Positions 27,096 through 40,966 of a stretch of DNA of 64,000 bases are shown here, piece by piece (positions within the stretch are counted from its first letter, which is position 1; each line of letters starts with the position of its first letter). The notes under the pieces were generated by a model. That model worked only from the letters and a program-made list of their open reading frames with translations. It ran no database searches and had not been told where the DNA came from. The DNA is taken from contig NZ_LZHZ01000006.1 of assembly GCF_001667505.1 (NCBI RefSeq), positions 40,163-104,162 of the forward strand, given 5' to 3'. The translations under genes and the position numbers were made by a program. This DNA is from Mycobacterium sp. ACS1612. GTDB taxonomy: Bacteria; Actinomycetota; Actinomycetes; Mycobacteriales; Mycobacteriaceae.

Positions 27096-27911
27096 TTATC
27101 CGAGACAAGCCGTGACGCGCGCGATGACCGCCGCCTTGCCGGTGTCGTCGACGGCCCGCGCCTCCGCGACACCGGTGCTGCGGCCGACCCGCAAAACGGT
27201 TCCCTCGTAACGTGATTGAGGCCCATTGGGGGAGACTCGGTATTGGCGCAGGAAGTTCACCCGAAGCGACGCGGTCTGCAGTGGCTGGTCCCCGCGGCCG
27301 TCGTTCACCGCCGCCGACCCCACCAACTCCAAGGCCATCGCCGAGACACCGCCGTGCACGATGCCAAGGCTGTTGTTGAGCACCGGATCCCGGTCCTGCA
27401 CCAGCACCTTGGCCGCACCGCCGCTCTCGGCGACGTGGACCGCCATCCGGTCGGCCAGCGACCCGGCCGGGAGCGGACCCGTCGGCCCGTCGGGCCACGT
27501 GGCGAGCTGGCCGGGCGCGGCGATGTAGAACGAGCGCACGGTCGCGGTGCCGATCACCGCGTCGCGGTGCGTCAGCTCGCAGAGGCTCAGTGCGGTGCGG
27601 CCCGTAGGTCCACACGGTCGGCCGGTCGCGAACACCGGCACTTCCGGGGCGGACTCGAGGTGCGTCAGCGCATCCGGCGCCAGTTCGAGCGACAACTCGC
27701 TGCTGACCGTCCACTCGGCCTGGCGCCTGCGGTGGTGGTTGACCAGGCCGCCGATGTGGTCGACGAGCATCGCCAGCGTCGCGACGGTGGGCATGCCGGT
27801 CAGCGGGTTGACCATGCCGGCCGCCGGTATGGACGCGACACAACGTTGCGGGCCCTCCTCGGGCGTCTCGATGCCGAAGCGGCCCAACGGCGTGTTCAAG
27901 GGATGTGACAT
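27096..27911 (-). CDS. Double hotdog-fold thioesterase-like protein
   Basis: A protein of 271 residues made of two hotdog domains: an N-terminal copy around PTVATLAMLVDHIGGLVN and a C-terminal PaaI-type copy around NNSLGIVHGGVSAMALEL. PaaI-like members hydrolyse acyl-CoA thioesters. The first domain lacks the HGG motif, so one active site is likely. It is minus-strand, upstream of the ClC gene, and divergent from the copper ATPase promoter. Confidence 0.82.
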   Translation of the reverse strand: MSHPLNTPLGRFGIETPEEGPQRCVASIPAAGMVNPLTGMPTVATLAMLVDHIGGLVNHHRRRQAEWTVSSELSLELAPDALTHLESAPEVPVFATGRPCGPTGRTALSLCELTHRDAVIGTATVRSFYIAAPGQLATWPDGPTGPLPAGSLADRMAVHVAESGGAAKVLVQDRDPVLNNSLGIVHGGVSAMALELVGSAAVNDGRGDQPLQTASLRVNFLRQYRVSPNGPQSRYEGTVLRVGRSTGVAEARAVDDTGKAAVIARVTACLG

Positions 27912-27941
27912 CGCCGTCCAGCGTGCGCGGACAGCCTGGGC

Positions 27942-27964
27942 TATATACCCCTAGGGGGTATATA
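27942..27964. promoter_or_regulatory. CsoR/RicR-type copper operator
   Basis: A nearly perfect palindrome with arms TATATACCCC and GGGGTATATA around TAG, 10 bases before the ATPase start at 27974. The TACCCC...GGGGTA arrangement is typical of CsoR-family copper-sensor operators in mycobacteria. No csoR gene is present in the window, so the regulator would be encoded elsewhere. Confidence 0.7.
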
Positions 27965-27973
27965 GTGGAGGCC

Positions 27974-30067
27974 ATGACTGAGGTCACGCACTCGCAGCAC
28001 CAGGCGCACGCCGACCACGCCGAGCACGCTGGGCACGGTCACGGAGGCCACGCAGACCACGTCGCGCAGTTCCGCAGGTTGTTCTGGACGATGCTCGCGT
28101 TGGCCGTTCCCACGGTCGCGCTGTCCGGCATGTTCGCGATGATCCTCGGCTACCAGGTGCCCGACTTCCCCGGCTCTCGGTGGGTGTCGCCGCTCCTTGG
28201 CACCGTGATGTACCTGTGGGGCGGCAGGCCGTTCATCACCGGTGCAGTCAGTGAAATCCGTTCCCGCGCACCGGGAATGATGCTACTGATCGGGTTGGCG
28301 ATCACGGTCGCGTTCGTCGCGTCGTGGGGCGCAAGCCTCGGCGTGCTGCCGCACGATCTCGATTTCTGGTGGGAGTTGGCGCTGCTGATCGTGATCATGC
28401 TGCTCGGCCACTGGATCGAGATGCGGTCGCTGGCGCAGACCATCTCGGCGCTGGACTCGTTGGCGGCGCTGTTGCCCGACGAGGCCGAGCGCGTCGTAGC
28501 GGACGGCAGGGACGGCAGGGACGGCACCGAAACGGTGGCACCGTCGGACCTCGGCGTCGACGACGTCGTGATCGTGCGGCCAGGCGGCAGCGTGCCCGCC
28601 GACGGCGTCATCGTCGACGGCGCCGCCGCGATGGACGAGTCGATGGTGACCGGCGAATCACGGACCGTGCCCCGCAGCATCGGCGACACCGTGGTGGCAG
28701 GCACCGTCGCCACCGATTCCGGGCTGCGGGTCAAGGTCACCGCGGTGGGCGACGACACCGCGCTGGCAGGCATCCAGCGGTTGGTGACGGAGGCGCAGAA
28801 CTCCTCCTCGCGCGCGCAGCGGCTGGCAGACAGGGCGGCGGCCTGGCTGTTCTGGTTCGCGTTGGGCGCAGCGATCCTGACCGCGGCGGTGTGGGGTGTG
28901 ATCGGCGCGCCCCAGGAGGCCGTCATCCGCGTCATCACCGTCCTGGTGATCGCCTGCCCGCACGCCCTCGGTCTCGCCATCCCGCTGGTGGTGTCGATCG
29001 CGACCGAACGCGCCGCCCGCGGCGGCGTGCTGATCAAGGATCGGCTGGCCCTGGAGAGCATGCGGACCGTCGGCGCGGTGCTGTTCGACAAGACCGGCAC
29101 GCTGACCAAGGGCGAGCCGACGGTGACGGGTGTCGTCGCGACCGGGAACCGGACCGAGGACGACGTGCTGGCGCTCGCCGCGGCAGCGGAGTCGGACTCC
29201 GAACATCCGCTCGCGAAGGCCATCGTGGCCGCGGCGCGCCGCCGCGGCCTGACCGTGCCATTGTCGGCGGAGTTCAGCTCGTCACCCGCGGTCGGCGTGA
29301 CCGCGCGCGTCGACGGCAGATCGGTCCGGGTCGGCGGGCCCCGGTTGCTGGAGCAGACGGGCCGCACGGAGTTGGCCGGCGTCGGGGAATGGCGCGATGA
29401 GGGCGCGATCATCCTGCACGTCCTCGTCGACGGCGACGTCGCAGGCGCACTGGCGCTGGCCGACGAGGTGCGCGAGGAATCCCGGCAAGCCGTCGACGCC
29501 CTGCACCGGCTCGGCGTCCGCGTGGTGATGATCACAGGCGACGCGCATACGGTCGCGGAGGCGGTCGCAGGCCAGCTCGGCATCGACCGGGTCTTCGCAG
29601 GTGTGCGCCCCGAGGACAAGGCCGCCAAGGTGGCACAGCTGCAGGACGAGGGGCCTCGCGGTCGGCGGGGTGGGAGGCAGACAGTGGCGATGGTCGGCGA
29701 CGGGGTCAACGACGCGCCCGCGCTGGCCGCCGCAGACGTCGGGATCGCGATCGGCGCTGGCACGGATGTGGCGATCGCATCGGCAGGTGTGATCCTGGCC
29801 AGTTCGGACCCGCGCTCGGTGCTCTCGGTGATTGCGCTGTCGAAGGCGTCCTATCGCAAAATGAAGCAAAACCTTTGGTGGGCAGCGGGATACAACTTGA
29901 TTTCGGTGCCGCTAGCGGCGGGCGTATTGGCTCCGATCGGCTTCGTCATGCCGATGTCGGTGGGTGCGATCTTGATGTCGATCTCGACCGTGGTGGTGGC
30001 CGCCAATGCCCAATTGCTGCGACGCCCGGATCTGCGGCCAGAGGTCAGTGTGACCAACGTTTCCTAA
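27974..30067 (+). CDS. Copper-transporting P1B-type ATPase (CopB-like, CPH motif)
   Basis: A protein of 697 residues. The N-terminus is a His-rich metal tail (HADHAEHAGHGHGGHADH) rather than a CxxC domain. The transmembrane metal motif is CPH (IACPHALGLA), typical of the P1B-3/CopB group that exports copper or silver. The phosphorylation site DKTGTLTKGEP lies near residue 375, a TGES motif precedes it, and GDGVNDAPALAAADVG is in the hinge domain. The ATG at 27974 is used; it lies 10 bases after the copper operator, and the longer reading runs through the operator itself. Confidence 0.93.
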   Translation: MTEVTHSQHQAHADHAEHAGHGHGGHADHVAQFRRLFWTMLALAVPTVALSGMFAMILGYQVPDFPGSRWVSPLLGTVMYLWGGRPFITGAVSEIRSRAPGMMLLIGLAITVAFVASWGASLGVLPHDLDFWWELALLIVIMLLGHWIEMRSLAQTISALDSLAALLPDEAERVVADGRDGRDGTETVAPSDLGVDDVVIVRPGGSVPADGVIVDGAAAMDESMVTGESRTVPRSIGDTVVAGTVATDSGLRVKVTAVGDDTALAGIQRLVTEAQNSSSRAQRLADRAAAWLFWFALGAAILTAAVWGVIGAPQEAVIRVITVLVIACPHALGLAIPLVVSIATERAARGGVLIKDRLALESMRTVGAVLFDKTGTLTKGEPTVTGVVATGNRTEDDVLALAAAAESDSEHPLAKAIVAAARRRGLTVPLSAEFSSSPAVGVTARVDGRSVRVGGPRLLEQTGRTELAGVGEWRDEGAIILHVLVDGDVAGALALADEVREESRQAVDALHRLGVRVVMITGDAHTVAEAVAGQLGIDRVFAGVRPEDKAAKVAQLQDEGPRGRRGGRQTVAMVGDGVNDAPALAAADVGIAIGAGTDVAIASAGVILASSDPRSVLSVIALSKASYRKMKQNLWWAAGYNLISVPLAAGVLAPIGFVMPMSVGAILMSISTVVVAANAQLLRRPDLRPEVSVTNVS

Positions 30068-30478
30068 GAATCTGGCTAGGCTTTGTGCAAACCTGGGCGA
30101 TGAAGTCTGCGCAGCGCACACAATCAGCTATCCATTACAGCAAACATCGTCAATGGATGGACCATAGATGTGATCTACCGCTCACCGCACCGCCCGTGCC
30201 GGACACCCGCTGAAAGTCCAACAGCGGCAATGTTATTCGTTCGTTATCTGCGCCGAAATCGGTTGACCCGCGCCCACGCGCGGTCCCTATAGTTAGGCAT
30301 GACTAAGTTGGCATGTCAGGCGGGGTTTGTCATATCGTTTCACCACTTGTGGCGAGTGGGATAGGGCCGTCGTTCGATGCTGCACGTGGGCACCTCCATC
30401 GCAAAGCCGGCTAAAGCCGTCGTCGACGGCTGCACTGCAGCAACTCCGTTAAGGCGTGTGAGAAAAGGACAGGTGGGA
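30068..30478 (+). promoter_or_regulatory. Long leader and promoter region of gltB
   Basis: 411 bases without a large gene. TTGACC (30263-30268) and TATAGT (30288-30293) form a promoter with a rather long 19-base spacer. Transcription would start close to 30299, at the ATG of a short upstream ORF, and leave a leader of about 180 bases before the gltB ATG. The first 190 bases are more AT-rich than the rest and hold no recognisable gene or RNA. Confidence 0.5.
30299..30364 (+). CDS. Leaderless upstream ORF in the gltB leader (21 aa)
   Basis: ATG at 30299 begins 5 bases after the TATAGT -10 element, so it should be the first codon of the transcript. The peptide is MTKLACQAGFVISFHHLWRV plus Gly, ending at TAG 30362-30364. 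It contains Cys, Gln and a His-His pair. Mycobacteria translate leaderless ORFs efficiently, and such peptides can act as attenuators; that role is inferred here. Confidence 0.45.
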   Translation: MTKLACQAGFVISFHHLWRVG

Positions 30479-35060
<4,582 letters not shown>

Positions 35061-35068
<8 letters not shown>

Positions 35069-36527
35069 TCCGAAGGGCTTCCTCAAGTACACCAAACGCG
35101 AAACCCCGCAACGGCGGCCGGTTCCGCTGCGTCTGCTGGACTGGAAAGAGGTCTACGAGGACTTCTCCCACGGCGTACTGCGCGAGCAGGCCAGCCGGTG
35201 CATGGACTGCGGTATCCCGTTCTGCCATAACGGTTGTCCTTTAGGCAATCTTATTCCTGAGTGGAACGACCTGGTGCGCACCGACCGCTGGCGCGATGCG
35301 ATCGAGCGACTGCACGCCACCAACAACTTCCCGGAGTTCACGGGCAGGCTGTGCCCGGCGCCGTGTGAGGGGTCCTGCGTGCTCGGCATCAACCAGGACC
35401 CGGTGACCATCAAGCAGGTCGAGGTCGAGATCATCGACAACGCCTTCGACCAGGGCTGGGTGGTGCCGCTGCCGCCGACCAAGACGACCGGCAAGACCGT
35501 CGCCGTCGTCGGCTCTGGCCCCGCCGGCTTGGCCGCCGCGCAGCAGTTGACCCGCGCAGGCCACACCGTCACGGTGTTCGAGCGCGACGACCGCATCGGT
35601 GGTCTGCTGCGCTACGGCATCCCCGAATTCAAGATGGAGAAGCGCCACATCGACCGGCGCCTGGCGCAGATGGAGGCCGAGGGCACCCGGTTCCGTGCCG
35701 GCGTGAATGTCGGCGTCGACGTAACCGCCGCGCAGTTGCGCTCCGAGTTCAACGCCGTGGTGCTCGCGGGCGGCGCGACCGCATGGCGCGACCTGCCGAT
35801 TCCCGGCCGCGACCTCGACGGCATCCACCAGGCCATGGAGTTCCTGCCGTGGGCCAACCGGGTACAGCAGGGTGATCCGGTGGTCGATGACAACGGGCTG
35901 CCGCCGATCCACGCCAAGGACAAGAAGGTCATCATCATCGGTGGTGGCGACACCGGCGCGGACTGCCTCGGCACCGTGCACCGGCACGGCGCCGCCAGCG
36001 TGCACCAGTTCGAGATCATGCCCCGCCCACCGGAGGAGCGCGCGGCGTCGACGCCGTGGCCGGTGTACCCGTTGATGTTCCGGGTGTCGTCGGCCCACGA
36101 GGAAGGTGGCGAGCGCGTCTACTCGGTCAACACCGAGGAGTTCATCGGCAGCGACGGGCACGTCACCGGATTGCGGGGCCACGAGGTCGAGATGAAGGAC
36201 GGCAAGTTCGTCAAGGTCGAAGGCACCGACTTCGAGATGGAAGCCGACCTGGTGCTGCTCGCGATGGGCTTCGTCGGCCCGCAGCGCGAAGGCCTGCTCA
36301 CCGATCTCGGCGTCGAAATCAACGAGCGCGGCAACGTCGCGCGCGATGCCAACTTCGCGACGTCGGTGCCCGGTGTGTTCGTGGCAGGCGATATGGGCCG
36401 CGGTCAGTCGCTGATCGTGTGGGCAATTGCCGAGGGACGTGCGGCCGCCGCCGGTGTGGACCGCTATCTGATGGGCGAGACCGCGCTTCCTGCGCCGATC
36501 AAGCCCACCGCGGTGCCGCAGCGCTGA
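35061..36527 (+). CDS. gltD: Glutamate synthase, small subunit
   Basis: A 488-residue NADPH-dependent beta subunit. N-terminal iron-sulfur cysteines occur in [17 protein letters not shown] and CPAPCEGSC, then FAD-binding [15 protein letters not shown] and NADPH-binding [11 protein letters not shown], and a C-terminal [17 protein letters not shown] contact. It feeds electrons from NADPH to GltB. It is coupled to gltB by the 8-base overlap. A short stretch near 35225-35255 uses AT-rich codons unlike the rest of the gene. Confidence 0.97.
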
Positions 36528-36608
36528 CCCAGGGGATCAGCCCGCAAACGGCCGCGACACGCAGCGCAATCAACGCCTTTGGCGTGCGGTCGGGAGACAG
36601 TAGTCCCG

Positions 36609-37421
36609 ATGACCCGCCGCGCAGCGCTCACATACGGTGGCACCGAGTTAACTCGGCGCCACTTTCTTGCCGGCCTGTCGGTGGCGACGCTCGCCGGTGT
36701 CGGCTTGGCCCGCTGCACCATCAGCGGACAACCGCGCGTGGCGCAGGCGGCATCGGCACCGGCGCCGGTGGTCACCAACCGGTTTCCGCTGCCCGGCGGC
36801 GGTGAGTTGAGCAGCCTTCCTGGCGACGGCGATCTGCTGGCGCTGACGCTGGACGACGGCGTCAATTCTGATGTGGTGCGGGCCTATACGCAGTTCGCGA
36901 AGGACACCGGTGTGCGGTTGACGTACTTCGTCAACGGGCGATACGCGTCGTGGACCGAGAACAAAGACGTGCTGCGGCCGCTCGTCGAGTCCGGCCAGAT
37001 CCAACTGGGCAACCACACGTGGGCGCATCCGGACCTGGCTACCTTGCCGAAAGATCAAGTGATAGACCAACTTCGGCGTAACCACCAGTTTTTGACCCGC
37101 GAATACGGGGTGGACGCACGGCCCTATTTCCGGCCGCCGTACGGCAGCCACAATCCGGTGGTCGACGGCATCGCCGCCGAACTCGGCTACACCGTGCCCA
37201 CGCTGTGGTCCGGTTCGCTGGAGGACCAGAACATCATCCCGGAGGCCGAGATCGTCAAGATGGCCGACAAGTACTTCACCCCGCAGGCGATCGTGATCGG
37301 CCACCTCAACCATCTGCCGGTGACGCATGTGTACGGCCAACTGGTCGACGTGATCCGGTCCCGTCAGTTGCGCACCGTGACCTTCGACGACGTGTTCGTC
37401 AAGCCGGAACAGCGGGACTGA
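36609..37421 (+). CDS. Secreted polysaccharide deacetylase (NodB domain)
   Basis: A 270-residue protein with a Tat-type signal: RRHFLAGLSVATLAGVGLA preceded by a twin Arg. The NodB domain has LTLDDGVN (metal/catalytic Asp pair), NHTWAHPDL (metal His pair) and RPPYGSHN. It removes acetyl groups from a cell-wall or extracellular polysaccharide, perhaps peptidoglycan, in the envelope. An earlier in-frame start would bury the signal. It lies 81 bases after gltD and is probably its own unit. Confidence 0.88.
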   Translation: MTRRAALTYGGTELTRRHFLAGLSVATLAGVGLARCTISGQPRVAQAASAPAPVVTNRFPLPGGGELSSLPGDGDLLALTLDDGVNSDVVRAYTQFAKDTGVRLTYFVNGRYASWTENKDVLRPLVESGQIQLGNHTWAHPDLATLPKDQVIDQLRRNHQFLTREYGVDARPYFRPPYGSHNPVVDGIAAELGYTVPTLWSGSLEDQNIIPEAEIVKMADKYFTPQAIVIGHLNHLPVTHVYGQLVDVIRSRQLRTVTFDDVFVKPEQRD

Positions 37422-37575
37422 CAACCCGTGACGCGTGACCTCAGAAGTCACATCAGTCACTCCAAAAACATCTGATTTTTAATCGGCGCGCCTTGTGCAG
37501 TTTGCCAGAAACTGGGTATCTAATGACTTGATGAGGGTTTTGCGGTACCGTAAACCCTAGGTCAGCTATTGCTAT

Positions 37576-37734
37576 ATGGCAGGAGTGAGTACCGTGTACC
37601 TCAATCCGCTATCTCGGTCTCGAGTGACACGTATCGCGTGGTCATGGCTTCGGCATCCAGTTAAAAGCCGCGAATTCCCCGCCAAGGCGGAGCGGCTGAT
37701 CACCCCAGCCGAGCTACTTCGTTACGGCATCTAG
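37576..37734 (+). CDS. Small basic protein, 52 aa (possible Rv3857c counterpart)
   Basis: The ORF MAGVSTVYLNPLSRSRVTRI... ends LITPAELLRYGI at a TAG. It is rich in Arg, Ser and hydrophobic residues, with a possible amphipathic helix (RIAWSWLRHPV). Starts at GTG 37585 or GTG 37594 are possible; an AGGAG sequence at 37581-37585 would serve GTG 37594. In M. tuberculosis a short membrane protein gene (Rv3857c) sits beside gltD and the PHP gene, so orthology is suspected on position only. The coding-like third-base GC supports it modestly. Confidence 0.5.
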   Translation: MAGVSTVYLNPLSRSRVTRIAWSWLRHPVKSREFPAKAERLITPAELLRYGI

Positions 37735-37810
37735 CAACTCCCGGTCCGGCTGGTTACGCCCACCGGCCGACCGATGACCTCACGTTTGCCTAATCGTTAT
37801 ATGTTCGTTA

Positions 37811-38695
37811 TCACCCATTGCCTTTGCTGGTGAGCAGTCCGGAATCCCTGATCGCCTCGGCGAGCGGCTCGAGCACCGTGGGGGTGTGCGGCGTCGGCAG
37901 GTAGATGATCGCCAGATCCAAGCCCTCTTTACCGAGCGCGGCGGCCTCTTCGATGGCGTAACCGAAGTCGGTCGGGCTGTTGTGCTCGAGGTGATTGTCG
38001 CTCAGCCGGATGTGCGAGGACATCATGATCTCTTTCGGATCGCGACCGATGTCCGCGCAGTGCGCCGCGAGCACGTCACGTTTGCGCGCGAACTCCTCGG
38101 GTGACCCGCCGACGAAGTTCCAGTGCTGGGCGTATTTCGCGGTGATGCGCAGCGTGCGCTTCTCACCGCTCCCGCCAATGCAGATCGGAGGATGCGGCTG
38201 CTGCGGACCCTTCGGTTCGTTACGGGCGTCCTTGAGTTGGTAGTACTTGCCGTTGAACGTCGTGGTGTCCTTGCTCAACAGGCTGGTGAGTACCTCGCAC
38301 GCTTCCTCGAAGCGATCGAAGCGCTCCTTGATGCTGCCCAGTTCGATGCCGTACGCGCCGGATTCCTCTTCGTTCCAGCCCGCGCCGATGCCGAGTTCGA
38401 GACGGCCGGCGGAGACGATGTCGAGTGCCGCGGCCATGTTGGCCAGCACTGCGGGATGCCGGTAGTGGATTCCGGTGACCAGGACGCCGACGCGGAGGCG
38501 CTTGGTGGCCTGTGCCAGTGCCGTCAGCGTCGTCCAACCTTCCAGGCACGGCCCGGAGGAGTCCGAGAAGATCGGATAGAAGTGGTCGAACGTCCAACCC
38601 GACTCGTAGACGTCGATGTCGTCGGCGGCCTGCCAAACGGCGAGCATGTCCGACCACCTGGTGTTCTGCGGGGATGTCTTGAAGGCGAATCTCAC
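37811..38695 (-). CDS. LLM-class F420-dependent oxidoreductase
   Basis: About 294 residues from GTG 38695 (VRFAFKTSPQNTRW). A luciferase-like TIM barrel: GLLVTGIHYRHPAVLANMAAALD-type segment, RLELGIGAGWNEEESGAYG, and ICIGGSGEKRTLRITAKYAQHWNFVG, all characteristic of mycobacterial F420-dependent enzymes. Substrate unknown. A longer reading to 38812 has a poor N-terminus and is not used. It is divergent from the mycothiol-type gene at 38757. Confidence 0.88.
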   Translation of the reverse strand: MRFAFKTSPQNTRWSDMLAVWQAADDIDVYESGWTFDHFYPIFSDSSGPCLEGWTTLTALAQATKRLRVGVLVTGIHYRHPAVLANMAAALDIVSAGRLELGIGAGWNEEESGAYGIELGSIKERFDRFEEACEVLTSLLSKDTTTFNGKYYQLKDARNEPKGPQQPHPPICIGGSGEKRTLRITAKYAQHWNFVGGSPEEFARKRDVLAAHCADIGRDPKEIMMSSHIRLSDNHLEHNSPTDFGYAIEEAAALGKEGLDLAIIYLPTPHTPTVLEPLAEAIRDSGLLTSKGNG

Positions 38696-38756
38696 GTTTG
38701 TCCAAAGTAGTCCCGCAAGCTGATTAATTCCTGGCTCGTCACAGGTCGGTACAGAC

Positions 38757-39323
38757 ATGATCGATTTGACCCCGGCGTGCGAGCGCACCGCCGCGCTGCT
38801 GACCAGCATCACTCACGAGCAATTGGACGCCGCCACACCGTGCGAGAAGCTGAGCCTGCGAGATCTCGTCGGGCATATCGGTGGGCTCGCGCTGGCCTTC
38901 ACGGCCGCCGCCAGGAAGGACTTCGGCCCGTTGACCGATACCCCGCCGGTCGACGGCGCACCGCTGGACGCCGACTGGCGCACGGCATATCCGCAGCGAC
39001 TCGCGCAACTGGCCCGAGCCTGGCGCGAGCCGGCAGCGTGGGAGGGCATGTCCCGGGCCGGAGGTGTCGACTTTCCCGGCGAGGTGGGCGGCATGATCGC
39101 GCTGACGGAAGTGGTGGTGCACGGGTGGGACGTGGCGGCCGCCACCGGGCAGGACTACGACGTCGATCCCGCGACGTTGGCGGCGGTGTTGCCACACGTG
39201 ACCGCGATCGCGGCCGAAGGACCGACCGAGGGTCTGTTCGGGCCTGCCGTCCGGGTCGCCGACGATGCGTCGGACCTGGATCGGGTGATCGCGCTGAGTG
39301 GACGGCATCCGTCTCGCGGTTAG
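38757..39323 (+). CDS. TIGR03086-type, DinB-like mycothiol-dependent family protein
   Basis: A 188-residue four-helix protein: LDAATPCEKLSLRDLVGHIGG at the N-terminus and a central VVVHGWDVAAATGQ, where the His residues bind a divalent metal in the maleylpyruvate isomerase/DinB-like family. Members often use mycothiol for detoxification. It is convergent with the SulP permease, overlapping by 4 bases. Despite the family nickname it is unrelated to the DNA polymerase DinB at 44.2 kb. Confidence 0.8.
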   Translation: MIDLTPACERTAALLTSITHEQLDAATPCEKLSLRDLVGHIGGLALAFTAAARKDFGPLTDTPPVDGAPLDADWRTAYPQRLAQLARAWREPAAWEGMSRAGGVDFPGEVGGMIALTEVVVHGWDVAAATGQDYDVDPATLAAVLPHVTAIAAEGPTEGLFGPAVRVADDASDLDRVIALSGRHPSRG

Positions 39324-40966
39324 TGCGGTTGGTGGGCGATGTGCCTGCGGGCGTGGTCGATGGCGTCGTCCAACGAGTCGAGCAGATGGTTCTCGTGCCG
39401 GAGAGACTCGAAGACACCAACATTGGTCAACAGACTCATGTGCTCGGGCCGGACGCCCTTGATGATCACCGTGATACCGCGGGCCTCCAGTTCGGTGGCG
39501 ATCTGAGCCATGGTGTGCGCGCCGGTCGCGTCGAGCATGCCCAGTTGAGACATCCTGATGACCACGACCGACGTGCGCGGATGATTCGCGTCGATGATTG
39601 CGCTCGAAATCCGTTCGGCGACACCGAAAAACATTGCGCCGTCGAGTCGCAACAGTGCGATCTGGTCGTCGCCGGGGCGCCGCGGTTCCGGGAGGTCCTC
39701 ACGTGTGACGCTGCTGCGCCGTGCCACGCTGCGCAACGCGAAGAATGCTGCGACGACGATGCCGATTTCGACGGCTTCGATCAGGTCGAAGCAGACCGTG
39801 ATCGCGGCGGTCAGTGCGAACGTCACCGCATCGGAGCGTGTGGAGCGCAAGATCTTGCCGATGGTCGAGGCAGAGATCATCCGGAACGACGTCACCATGA
39901 GCACACCGGCCAAAGCGCTCAACGGAATCGCCGACACCGGGCCCGTCGCCAGGTAGACCACCGCCAGCAGCACCAGCGAATGGACGATCGCCGAAACACG
40001 GGTGCGCGCACCGGAGCGGACATTGACGGCGGTGCGTGCGATGGCGCCGGTGGCGGGCATCCCGCCGAAGACGCCCGACGCCATCGACGCCAGACCCTGT
40101 CCCACCAATTCGCGGTCGGGGTCGTACGGGCCCGTCGCCGCCATGGTGGCGGCGACCCGTGCGGACAACAGCGATTCGATCGCCGCCAGCGCCGCGATTG
40201 CCAGCGCTGCACCGACCAACGTCCGCAGCGAATCCACGTCGGCGTGCGGCAGCACCGGGGTCGGCAGATGGGACGGCAGTACTCCGATGGTCACCACCGA
40301 GACACCGAACACCGCTACACCTGCCGTTGCGGCGATCACCGCGGTCAGCGATTCCGGAATGTCCCGGTGAAGGCGGGGCAACACCACCATGACGACCGCC
40401 ACGAATCCCACCACGGCAAGGCTTTTCATCGCGGCGGCCCAGTCCGCGTCGGTGATCACCTGCCACGCTGCAGGCAGCGTCCGCAGGCCGGCGGGCACGT
40501 CATGGGCGAACGCGGCGGGCACCTGCTGCAGGAAGATGATGGCGGCAATGCCCAGGGTGAATCCCTCGATGACCGGCCAGGGGATGAAGGTCACCGCGCG
40601 TCCGAGGCCGGTGACACCCGCGGTGAGCACAAGCAGCCCTGCGAGCACGGTCACCAACGCCATGCTTCCTAGGCCGTGCTCGGCAACGATGGGCGCGAGC
40701 ACCACGGCCATCGCCCCGGTCGGTCCGGACACCTGAACGTGTGAGCCGCCGAACACGGCGGCCACCAACCCCGCCACCACCGCGGTGATCAACCCTGCCG
40801 CGGCGCCGACGCCCGAGCTGATACCGAACGCCAACGCCAGCGGCAACGCGACCACGCCGACGGTGACGCCTGCGATGATGTCGGACCGCCACGAGCGCGG
40901 CAGCTCGGCATAGTCGCGACGGTGGGGAAGCAGGCGGGCGATGTTCGAGGCGGCGGTGGCGATCAC
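39320..40966 (-). CDS. SulP-family anion permease with STAS domain
   Basis: A protein of 548 residues. About 10-12 membrane helices contain the SulP segments VGVVALPLALAFGISSGVG and GLASMASGVFGGMPATGAIARTAVNVRSGART. The C-terminal STAS domain follows from about residue 440, with VVVIRMSQLGMLDATGAHTM, the Asp/Thr region of anti-sigma-antagonist folds. It transports sulfate, bicarbonate or another anion. The 4-base overlap with the upstream ArsR gene (40963-40966) makes a two-gene operon. Confidence 0.9.
   Translation of the reverse strand: MIATAASNIARLLPHRRDYAELPRSWRSDIIAGVTVGVVALPLALAFGISSGVGAAAGLITAVVAGLVAAVFGGSHVQVSGPTGAMAVVLAPIVAEHGLGSMALVTVLAGLLVLTAGVTGLGRAVTFIPWPVIEGFTLGIAAIIFLQQVPAAFAHDVPAGLRTLPAAWQVITDADWAAAMKSLAVVGFVAVVMVVLPRLHRDIPESLTAVIAATAGVAVFGVSVVTIGVLPSHLPTPVLPHADVDSLRTLVGAALAIAALAAIESLLSARVAATMAATGPYDPDRELVGQGLASMASGVFGGMPATGAIARTAVNVRSGARTRVSAIVHSLVLLAVVYLATGPVSAIPLSALAGVLMVTSFRMISASTIGKILRSTRSDAVTFALTAAITVCFDLIEAVEIGIVVAAFFALRSVARRSSVTREDLPEPRRPGDDQIALLRLDGAMFFGVAERISSAIIDANHPRTSVVVIRMSQLGMLDATGAHTMAQIATELEARGITVIIKGVRPEHMSLLTNVGVFESLRHENHLLDSLDDAIDHARRHIAHQPH

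Noticed and set aside
28150..29763. 537-codon minus-strand frame opposite the copper ATPase
   Set aside because: Ser/Pro/Ala-rich translation typical of antisense GC-rich frames; the ATPase motifs are on the plus strand.
37792..37815. Promoter for the LLM oxidoreductase gene
   Set aside because: Sequence resembles the CGTTAT-containing stretch before gltB, but it lies at the 3' end of the LLM gene, so it cannot be its promoter; probably chance.
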